DNA from: Callipepla californica brunnescens
Taxonomy: Eukaryota; Chordata; Aves; Galliformes; Odontophoridae
Direction of reading: 5' to 3'
Assembly: GCA_023055505.1 (NCBI GenBank)
Contig: JALIRH010000146.1
Span: forward strand, 62,001-126,000
DNA length: 64,000 nucleotides
Positions 1 to 7,879 of the stretch are shown one piece after another; within the stretch, counting starts at the first letter, position 1, and each line of letters opens with the position of its first letter. The notes beneath the pieces were generated by a model. It made no database searches. It was not told the DNA's origin and saw only the letters and a program-made list of their open reading frames with translations. Made by a program: the position numbers and the translations under genes.

Positions 1-94
1 CTCGTGCACACGGAATGGTGTCAGTCATGGTGCACGAGGAATAGTGCAAGGCGTTGTGCATGAGTGATGGTGCATGGCGTGGAGCATACGGAGT
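1..94. repeat. Short-unit satellite flanking the provirus
   Basis: Degenerate GTGCA-rich tandem sequence. Its reverse complement matches 13469-13562 with one visible difference, so the two are paralogous copies. The last six bases (89-94, CGGAGT) are one half of a target-site duplication whose partner lies beside the LTR at 21153, not at the other end of this provirus. No gene is visible. Confidence 0.75.
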
Positions 95-533
95 TGTTGC
101 AAACTAGGTTTGCAGCATTTGTCCAAGGTTAACCCAGAGTGACGTGGGGAAGCATACACACGCTCAATATGAGTGAAGCTTCAGTTTATTGTTGGTTACA
201 CATCTGATTATATAGACAGTTTGTTGCTAAGATTAGGTTTGCGGCACACAATCTCAAGCCACGGGATTGGTTAAAGGAAGCTTACATAAAGCTATAGTGA
301 TTAATGACTGGATAGATTACATATTGTTTTATAGAGTTACCATTCTTCGTGGTTCCCATAGCATACAGTTCTTCAGATAATGTCTAGTACTATTGAAATC
401 AGATCCGGTCGTTCTGGCTTCGGTTACTAAGTATGGTGTCCCGTAAAACTTTGCATGCAGCACTTTGCACGCAACATTACTCCACATCTGAAGACCATTG
501 TTCTTACCCACTAGGTTTGTTACATCCCTGACA
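95..533 (-). repeat. 3' LTR of the provirus
   Basis: 439-bp LTR bounded by TG and CA on the minus strand. It has a TATA-like motif (TATATAA, complement of 208-214) and a polyadenylation signal (AATAAA, complement of 185-190) only about 20 bases apart, implying a short R region. The env reading frame runs into its U3 end and stops at 504-506. Confidence 0.93.
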
Positions 534-3500
534 TTTCCCCTGTTTTTCTTTTAAAATAATATAGTCATGTCCTCCTTGTTCTATCAGCCAATTTTGGAAT
601 ATATCGGCTGAGGTGGCCAGGTTTACTTTAGGCGTAGTAAGCCGCATAGTACAGCTTACTACTAAGCGAGCTACAATTATAATCAAAATAATAATTAACA
701 CCCATTTTATTCCTTCCTTCAGCAAATCATAGAGCCAGGATGAAAGGCCTGGAAAAATTGATCGAAACCACTCATCAATTGGGTTATGGTCTTTCGTCAC
801 CTGATTTGTGTGGTTAAGCAACCAGTGGATCTGATTTTGAATAGACTGACTATTATCTGACAGGTTAAAACAACACATACCCTCAAAATCTTTACACCCA
901 TGCCCCTGTGCTAACAGCAAGAAATCAATGGCAGCGCGATTTTGCAGAACAGCGTGTCTAAGACTATTCATATCTTCTAACATTTCTTCAAGAATCAACG
1001 ATGTAATATTACTTTGTTTAACAGTCCAACAAGCTAGTCTCTCGATTTGGGTTAATGCTTGGGCTGCCGCTACACCTGGAACCAGGAAAGAAGCGAAGAC
1101 ATTTGCTGTTGTTGTCCATAACTTTATCTCGTCCGAGCATTCGGTTGTCAGTGCTGAGGCGGCTCTCCGATGTCGGCGACTAGTGCTATTGATTAGTGCC
1201 TTAGATATATTCAGCCATTCCTGGTGGCGAGGAGCAAACAAGGTTAACTTTCCTAGATAACATGGTCCCCCTACTATGTTTTTTGGAAGGCCCGCCCAGG
1301 CCCTATCACCACATATGAGGAAAATACCTGGTGGTAAAGCTTTAGCTGACCAATTATTTAGTAGAATCTCCTGTTTCTTAACTCCCGCTTCAATTGTCCA
1401 GCGTAAACCATAAGCATTTCCTTTCGAGAAACTGCCTCCACAGTAAGTGGACCAATCAAAAGCAGCATGATTTTTTGGAAAGACACTTGTCCAACGCTGA
1501 CCTAAGTAAGGACTATGAATTGGTAACAGTTTTGGATTATTGTGCGCAAATTTCTCTAAGGTAGTGCCTGGTCCAAACAACAAACAAGTGGTCTTAGATC
1601 CATTCACATTATCAACCATACGGGATCCCAGTAAATCCAATTCTTGGGGGTCCCATGGCATGGAATTATTGAGGCCACGAATTAAACATGCACTTTGGGT
1701 TGCAGGCTCTGAATAATTACAGGCAGATACATTTTTGACATGTGCCTTAAATTCCCGAGACTCATACCCAGGCCAGCCAATCAAACAGGTACGAAAGGGC
1801 TCTCCTGCCGACTGTAAGCTAAGACAAAAATCTGGATTATGCGTAAGGTTTGCCCATGTTACCCAAACATTTGAGCTAGATGCCAATAGCGGTGGATGCC
1901 TGGTCGTTGCCACTGGGAGGATTAGCAGGAATGTCATGATGTTCCACAACAGCTCGTGTCCACTTCGTAGGGACCCATAGTGGACCGAAGGCTGAAGATG
2001 ACCTGCCTGTAATCGCTCCTGCACCAGCTGCGTAGCTTGATTCAGGCTTTCACGGTTCAACGGCCACTGCTCGATCCAAACAGGAGTGTCTGTCATCCAC
2101 TTCAGGCGGATCGGGAAAGCCCATGCAGTAGCCGTTACTAAAAGGGTGAAAGTTCTCCGAAAATGACCGTTTCTCCCACACCTAAAACAGCGTTGAGAGC
2201 GCGGGGTCGATGAGGCTGCCTTGTTCTCTGTTTGCTGTAACAACGGTCCAAAGGCAGCAAACACCCGATCCTGAGCTCTGACCAGTTTCTCACCTATGTC
2301 CTGAACAACAGAGCTTAACATCGCTTGCGTGGGGGTAGGCACTCGGCTCATACGTTCTAACATTTCCTCAACAGTAGCATTTAAAGGGAGCGTGGCAAGA
2401 ATTGCTTTTGTTGCCTGATTACTATTTTCTAATAGACACTGACGTAACAAGGACTGTTTCATCCAGTCAGGTACATCTGCATTTGACAGCGCTTCAGTTA
2501 TCTTATCAACAAAATTAGCAAAAGATTCTTCTCGACCTTGTCTAATTGACAAATAAGATGGAGTAGGTTTCGAAGATCGAACCATATTATATGCATCTCG
2601 CGCTAGATTCATACTTTCCATACAAACTTCAGGCCCCATCTGAACCTGCATTTCTGGTCGAGAAAACATATTACTACCCATAAATTGATCAGCAGTCACT
2701 TGGTACAATGGGTCATGCATATCCCGGGGAACACTAGCACTTAATTCACATAAACGACGCCAATGAGATTGCCACATCATTTGTTCTGACGGTTTCATAA
2801 TCATTCGCATAATAGTCTTTATATCCTCTGGAACAAGCACACTGCTAGACCACAAGTAAGTTAATAATTGGCGAGCCGGTTCACTATGCAACCCATGTTC
2901 TGACACTGTAGAACGTAATTGAAATAACATTTTCCAACCAAGTGGAACATGAACCCCCTGAGCTCCACCGTTTGCTGTGGGCTCAAACCGAATGGGAAAA
3001 GCTTGGCCGATTATCTCAGCCACATCAGAATGACCCTGCTCCACAGCATGCCAAGCGATTTCTGCCCAACAGGGCCGAGGCAATATACTCATAGCAACTT
3101 TGCCTTTAACTGTCCCATTATTAACATTGTCCGAAGACGATAGCGGGGGCGGAGGCGGTGGGAGATCCCCATTTCCCTCCTCTGGGGGGAAAAGGTCAGG
3201 TTCTGTCTCCGGGTCCTCAGGCGCCGGTGCAGTAGGCAGCACCGCTGATACCCGTACAGGGACAGGAATTCCTAGGGACGGCTGAGGGGGATCCTCAATT
3301 CGAAAAGTTGCAGCAGAAGCCCCGCCATGCAGCTGAGCAACTGCTTGCCCTGCTACCTCCTGCTCAATCTTATGCCGCTTTATACAATTAATAATTTCCC
3401 GCCAGGGCTTCATCAGCTTTTTTGCCTCCTTTCTATCATCAATAACATGATCCCACAGCACGTCACCTAAGGTACGCCACTGATCGATATTGAATAATGT

Positions 3501-3632
3501 CCCTGCATGCAAGAAAACCCCCACCGTCTGACCATAATCCAAAATATTTGGCACTGCTTTAAGGGTGCCAGCACTAATTCCCCGCTTTTCCAAAAAGCAT
3601 GATAAAAGGTTTTGGGCTACCTCTCTCTCCAT
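504..3632 (-). CDS. In-frame Gag / RT-fragment / Env fusion ORF (1042 aa), endogenous retroviral
   Basis: Uninterrupted frame. Residues 1-110 are matrix-like. Residues 115-165 are proline-rich with a six-proline run. Capsid follows, with a major-homology-region-like segment near 363-382. One zinc knuckle starts at C482, C485 and H490, but its fourth ligand position (495) is Phe, so the deletion joint falls inside the knuckle. Residues about 506-550 look like the N-terminus of reverse transcriptase. An Env signal-like hydrophobic stretch (about 566-577) follows, then a glycosylated surface domain, a basic furin-type site (R819-R823), a cysteine-flanked internal fusion region (C832-C868), an immunosuppressive-type helix (896-912), a CX6CC motif (C913, C920, C921) and a transmembrane helix (about 976-994). 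The tail ends inside the LTR. Protease and integrase are missing, so it is defective for replication. Whether the fused product is made is unknown; env might also come from a spliced message. Confidence 0.88.
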   Translation of the reverse strand: MEREVAQNLLSCFLEKRGISAGTLKAVPNILDYGQTVGVFLHAGTLFNIDQWRTLGDVLWDHVIDDRKEAKKLMKPWREIINCIKRHKIEQEVAGQAVAQLHGGASAATFRIEDPPQPSLGIPVPVRVSAVLPTAPAPEDPETEPDLFPPEEGNGDLPPPPPPLSSSDNVNNGTVKGKVAMSILPRPCWAEIAWHAVEQGHSDVAEIIGQAFPIRFEPTANGGAQGVHVPLGWKMLFQLRSTVSEHGLHSEPARQLLTYLWSSSVLVPEDIKTIMRMIMKPSEQMMWQSHWRRLCELSASVPRDMHDPLYQVTADQFMGSNMFSRPEMQVQMGPEVCMESMNLARDAYNMVRSSKPTPSYLSIRQGREESFANFVDKITEALSNADVPDWMKQSLLRQCLLENSNQATKAILATLPLNATVEEMLERMSRVPTPTQAMLSSVVQDIGEKLVRAQDRVFAAFGPLLQQTENKAASSTPRSQRCFRCGRNGHFRRTFTLLVTATAWAFPIRLKWMTDTPVWIEQWPLNRESLNQATQLVQERLQAGHLQPSVHYGSLRSGHELLWNIMTFLLILPVATTRHPPLLASSSNVWVTWANLTHNPDFCLSLQSAGEPFRTCLIGWPGYESREFKAHVKNVSACNYSEPATQSACLIRGLNNSMPWDPQELDLLGSRMVDNVNGSKTTCLLFGPGTTLEKFAHNNPKLLPIHSPYLGQRWTSVFPKNHAAFDWSTYCGGSFSKGNAYGLRWTIEAGVKKQEILLNNWSAKALPPGIFLICGDRAWAGLPKNIVGGPCYLGKLTLFAPRHQEWLNISKALINSTSRRHRRAASALTTECSDEIKLWTTTANVFASFLVPGVAAAQALTQIERLACWTVKQSNITSLILEEMLEDMNSLRHAVLQNRAAIDFLLLAQGHGCKDFEGMCCFNLSDNSQSIQNQIHWLLNHTNQVTKDHNPIDEWFRSIFPGLSSWLYDLLKEGIKWVLIIILIIIVARLVVSCTMRLTTPKVNLATSADIFQNWLIEQGGHDYIILKEKQGKCQGCNKPSG
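534..553 (-). promoter_or_regulatory. Polypurine tract (plus-strand primer site)
   Basis: Purine-rich run next to the 3' LTR on the minus strand (AAAAGAAAAACAGGGGAAA, one C inside), directly before the LTR start TGTCAGGG. It is also coding, because the env tail reads through it. Confidence 0.85.
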
Positions 3633-3877
3633 CCGTTCTGTCCGTCAAGAACAAAGGCACTCTGTGGAGGAGAAATTGCGTCGGCCGAACGCAAAGCCCC
3701 TGGATCCCGTCCGGTCCCGCTGCGCGATGAACCGAAGCTACGCAGCTCTCCTACGCAGTTTTCCTGCTTTTCAGTTACCGGTCTCGGTCGACCGAAACTG
3801 CGCAGCTTCTCCGCTGCAAAGCAGCAGAGGCTCTTAGTCCAAACACCACGTACTCGGGTCCCTGTTCGGGCACCAGA
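3633..3877 (-). other. Proviral 5' leader
   Basis: About 245 bases between the 5' LTR and the gag-type ATG, on the minus strand. It contains the primer binding site and GC-rich short repeats of the type GCTGCGCAG/GAAAACTGCG, plausibly packaging structure. No other gene is visible. Confidence 0.7.
3858..3875 (-). promoter_or_regulatory. Primer binding site, Lys-tRNA-like
   Basis: On the minus strand, two bases past the LTR end, the sequence is TGGTGCCCGAACAGGGAC. It differs at one position from the site complementary to the 3' end of tRNA-Lys3 (TGGCGCCC...). It does not resemble the tRNA-Trp site of avian leukosis viruses. The assignment to tRNA-Lys is an inference from this near match. Confidence 0.75.
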
Positions 3878-4316
3878 TGTTGCAAACTAGGTTTGCAGCA
3901 TTTGTCCAAGGTTAACCCAGAGTGACGTGGGGAAGCATACACACGCTCAATATGAGTGAAGCTTCAGTTTATTGTTGGTTACACATCTGATTATATAGAC
4001 ATTTTGTTGCTAAGATTAGGTTTGCGGCACACAATCTCAAGCCACGGGATTGGTTAAAGGAAGCTTACATAAAGCTATAGTGATTAATGACTGGATAGAT
4101 TACATATTGTTTTATAGAGTTACCATTCTTCGTGGTTCCCATAGCATACAGTTCTTCAGATAATGTCTAGTACTATTGAAATCAGACCCGGTCGTTCTGG
4201 CTTCGGTTACTAAGTATGGTGTCCCGTAAAACTTTGCATGCAGCACTTTGCACGCAACATTACTCCACATCTGAAGACCATTGTTCTTACCCACTAGGTT
4301 TGTTACATCCCTGACA
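3878..4316 (-). repeat. 5' LTR of the provirus
   Basis: 439 bp and nearly identical to 95-533. On the coding strand it would drive transcription leftwards through the fused ORF. The adjacent outer hexamer, GGTTGG (4317-4322), is the reverse complement of CCAACC at 21592-21597. Confidence 0.92.
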
Positions 4317-4477
4317 GGTTGGTGTTGGTCAGGTCGGCATGGCACGGAGCATCCCGTGCAGTTGTTTGGTGTGGCACGGTGCGTGGCCGTGCTCTGCCTG
4401 CACAGCTGCGTTGGGCACACGGTGCATTTCTTCTCCCGGATAACTGATGACAGGACGAGAGGGAACGGCCACAAGCC
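4317..4477 (-). repeat. Fragment of the 30-bp-class satellite
   Basis: Degenerate units around GGCATGGCACGGAGC and GTGGCACGGTGCGTGGCCG are the reverse complement of the satellite at 21592-22290. It is the natural continuation of that satellite if the segment 4317-21152 is flipped back. Confidence 0.75.
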
Positions 4478-4975
4478 ACGCCGGGGAAGGTTGAGATTGG
4501 ATTTGAGGAAAAATGTTTGCTCTGAAAGAGTGCTCAGGCACTGGAATGGCCTGACCTCATGTACCTATGAATCTATGGGTGTCCATGGGTCCCAGTGTGT
4601 CCCTGTGGGTCCCTATGGGTCTCTGTGGGTCCCAATGTCTCTCTGTGGGTCTCTGAAGGAGTGCTGGGGCACTGGAATGGCCTGACCTAATGTATCTATG
4701 AATCTATGGGGTCTCTCTGCAGGTCCCTATGGGTCTCTATGGGTCCCAGTGTCTCCCTATGGGTCTCCGAAGGAGTGCTCAGGCCCTGGAATGGCCTGCC
4801 TAGGGAGGGAGTTGAGGCACTGTCCCCAGCGCTGCTCAAGAAGCGTTCAGATGAGGTGCTGAGGGATTGGATTCAGTAGCTCAGTGGGTAGGGATGGTGG
4901 GAGGAGGAGGGTTGGACGAGATGAGCTTGGAGGTCCTTTCCAACCTCATGGATCTGTGAATCTATGAATTTATCT
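4478..4975 (+). mobile_element. CR1 LINE 3' end with internal tandem expansion
   Basis: CR1 hallmarks on the plus strand are the segment resembling ATTGGATTTGAGGAAAAATG, then AGTGCTCAGGCACTGGAATGG, then TTGGACGAGATGAGCTTGGAGGTCC, and a tail of CTATGAAT-type octamers. In the middle, GGGTCCCTATGGGTCTC units have expanded, and the AGTGCTnnGGC...TGGAATGGCCTG segment occurs three times. Confidence 0.75.
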
Positions 4976-5043
4976 GCAGCAGTGTTTGCAGTGCGGCTTC
5001 AAAACGCGTTTTGAGCTGAAGCTTTTGCTGAACTTCTTGCTGA

Positions 5044-5579
<536 letters not shown>

Positions 5580-5870
5580 ATAAAGTTAGTTCCTTCAGCC
5601 TCTTCTTTTACAGCATGCTCCAGCCTTCTTGCCATCCTAATGTCCATTCTCTGAACTTATTCCAGGGTGTCAGCATCCTCCTTCTGTTGGGAAACGCAAA
5701 GGATGCACTACTCCAGCTGTAATCTCACAGGTTCCAAAGGGAGGGGAAGAATCAATTCCCCTATTCTTCCTACTCCCTTCCTAACACTGCACAGAACGTG
5801 GCTCACATTCACTGCTTGAAGAGCATCCTATATTCTTCAGTTCAATGGTCCTTGACAAACTGTTGTGGTT
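5580..5870 (-). mobile_element. Old CR1 fragment, antisense
   Basis: The plus strand reads like the antisense of CR1 body sequence: a CTACTCCAGCTGTAATCTCAC segment, then AGGGAGGGGAAGAATCAATTCC. It is diverged and lacks the CR1 3' tail. The inverted copy is at about 54042-54332. Confidence 0.5.
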
Positions 5871-6192
5871 TTGTGGTTTTGATGCAGATATTCCACATCA
5901 GAACATCATGCAGGCAGTTAAGGAGTTAATGCTGTGTTGGGGAGCAGCAGAGGGGTGAAACTCCGGACCAGACAACAGTTGTGCTTACCTTGCATTTTTA
6001 CTAAGGTAAGCTCTCAGATTTGGTTTGGAAACTTTCTCTCTCCCAATTGTTCGATTTTGTTAGATTTAGGAAAGATACTGTTCCTCCTCAAATCGTTGCC
6101 GTTGTTTTTTTTCTTCTATTGACCCATCTGTCATCTGCGTACCCTTCCCCGTCTCCCCCTCACCCTCCCCCCTCAGAGAGAGAGCATCATCA
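5871..6192. other. Gene-free stretch with pyrimidine-rich tract
   Basis: No supported gene. It contains a T-rich run near 6096-6118 and a CCCTCACCCTCCCCCCTC-type tract near 6147-6176. The inverted copy is at about 53720-54041. Confidence 0.5.
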
Positions 6193-6246
6193 CCGTGGAT
6201 CCAGTGAGGTCCGTAGGTAGTCCGCTGATCTCAGGAACTTGTCTGG
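6193..6246 (-). mobile_element. Fragment related to the LTR at 33428-34163
   Basis: The reverse complement resembles part of the LTR near 33910-33960: both share an AGTTCCTGAGA segment, then CTGGAnCCACGGTGATGAT. It abuts the 5' end of the next CR1. Divergence is substantial, so the call is tentative. The inverted copy is at 53666-53719. Confidence 0.4.
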
Positions 6247-6510
6247 TAGGACAAGGGGGAATAGTGCGGCAGGGGAGGTTTAGGTTAGAGACGAGGAGGA
6301 AGTTTTTCACAAAGAGGGCAGTGATGCAGTGGAACAGGTCCCCCAGGGAGGTGGTGGATGCCCCATCCCTGGAGGCATTCAAGGCCAGGCTGGATGTGCT
6401 CTGGGCAGGTCGCTCTAGAGGTTGGCAGCCCTGCACATGGCGGGGGGGTTGAAACTCGATGATCATTGTGGTCCTTTTCAACCCAGGCCTCGCTGTGGTT
6501 CTATGATTCT
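6241..6510 (+). mobile_element. CR1 LINE 3' end
   Basis: 5'-truncated CR1 3' terminus. It starts at TAGGACAAGGGGGAATAGTG, continues through GTTTTTCACAAAGAGGGCAG and CCCTGGAGGCATTCAAGGCC, and ends with TTCTATGATTCT. The open frames across it are LINE remnants. The inverted copy is at 53402-53671. Confidence 0.85.
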
Positions 6511-6599
6511 AAATGCACCGCCATTAAGCAGACGCGGCGTCATCGCGATCATTGCGGAAGGTGCTGTGTCATCACGACAGATCAACACCTCCGGACAGA

Positions 6600-6845
6600 C
6601 GGCTCCGGGGACACCAATGGGTGACAGGGGGGCACAGAGATAGGGGGCTGATGGATGTGGGGGCATTTCTCGGCCAGATAGATATGGGGCAGTAATGGGG
6701 TCACGTATGGGGTCAAGTGTGTGGCAGGCATGAGGGCAGACAGATATGGGGCAGATAGGTATGGAGGCAGATATAGGGTCAGGAAAATGGGCAGATGGAT
6801 GTGGGGGCAGAAATGGGGCACAGATAGAGGGTTGGAGGGGACCTA
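6600..6845. repeat. Minisatellite, GGGGCAGATAGATATG-type unit
   Basis: Imperfect tandem units of roughly 16-32 bp (GGCAGACAGATATGGGGCAG, GATGGATGTGGGGGCAG and similar). The inverted copy is at 53067-53312. Confidence 0.65.
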
Positions 6846-6990
6846 CAGGATCGTGGAATCACAGAGTGGTTGGGTAGGAAGGGTCCCCGTGGTTCATAAA
6901 AGCACGGAATCGCAGCACTGTTGGTTTGGGAGGGACCCCAGAGACCGTAGAGCGATGGGATGGCAGCACGGTGGGCTTGGAGGGGACGGA
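6846..6990 (-). mobile_element. CR1 3'-end-like fragments, antisense
   Basis: The string GGAATCACAGAGTGGTTGGG and two degraded repeats of it (near 6905 and 6950) match the antisense of a CR1 3' terminus. The fragments are short and diverged, and the copy number suggests local tandem duplication. Confidence 0.45.
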
Positions 6991-7149
6991 GCTCAGTGTC
7001 ACAGTGCTGGGGACGCGCAGCAGCGTTCCTAAGCGCAGATCGGTGTCAGTGTGATCTGGGGACACGCTGCACTGTCCCCGTGCACGGATCGGTGTCACGG
7101 TGTGTCAATGGGTTACGGGCCGGTTCAGCCCGGTTCTATGACTAACGGT

Positions 7150-7879
7150 CCTGGGAAAAGGGTAGAAGGGAGAGGGCAGGGAGATGGGCCTAAAAACAAA
7201 AGAGCGACCACGATCGGAGGAGGAGAACTCACTTCCTAAATAAGACACCGGAATGTCAAAGAATACGGTAGAACACCATGTAATTGGAAACGAAGCTAAT
7301 GAATCAAATAAGAAGAGAGAGAGTGTGGGAGCACACTATAGTTGGTGGACTCCTTAAGGAAGGAACCTTAAAGCCCACCCAGCTCCAACCTGGTTTTCCG
7401 TGGAACTGAGGCATCCGCGCAGCCCGAGCCCTAGCACACAGGTCACACACGGATACAGAAAGAAGAGCAGAGCTCTTCCACGGAGCAGAAGCTGGAGAAG
7501 TGTCCAGAGTTTCCCACTATTAGGAATAGCCTTTGGTGAAACTCGCGTCCAAGGAGCGTTCCAGAACCTTCTGTGTGCCTCCACGTCGGCTTTGTGCCGC
7601 ATCACAGTGGCATCTAGAGGACTTCTCTGAGCCTCGACGAGATCGAATCTGACCAGTCCAGCAGGGCATCCACCAGGGCACACTGGGAATCCCACGGCCA
7701 GGGTGGGGGAAAGGCATTGTGACATCACAGGGCAGGGCGGGACATCAGTCTTGAAGGCACGCGGGCAGCTTCCCCCAGCACAGACGCTTGGGGCAGCCGC
7801 TCCATCCGGGTGCTCACTGCTGGAGCTCTGCTCTGGGTGACAGTCGCTTGCGTGTTGAGATTCGTGGCAAGAGAACAGG
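7150..7879 (+). promoter_or_regulatory. 5' flank and probable promoter of the coiled-coil gene
   Basis: No repeat or gene is recognised here. It contains TGACATCA, a CRE/AP-1-like octamer, at 7720-7727. A degenerate second site (GGACATCA, 7740-7747) is intact in the duplicate copy. The transcription start is not determinable. The inverted copy lies at 52033-52762. Confidence 0.4.

Larger units (their letters stand above)
95..4316 (-). mobile_element. Pol-deleted endogenous retrovirus (two-LTR provirus)
   Basis: A minus-strand provirus with two 439-bp LTRs (95-533 and 3878-4316), a primer binding site, a polypurine tract and one long reading frame joining gag, a short reverse-transcriptase piece and env. 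Protease, most of reverse transcriptase and integrase are absent. The LTRs begin TGTCAGGG and end GCAACA on the coding strand and show two differences in the stretches compared (positions 219/4002 and 404/4187), so insertion is recent. The flanking hexamers do not match each other (CGGAGT left, GGTTGG right); each instead matches the flank of the LTR at 21153-21591. Pol-deleted avian elements are known (EAV-HP and ART-CH have this general organisation), but I cannot assign this one to a family from sequence alone. Confidence 0.93.
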
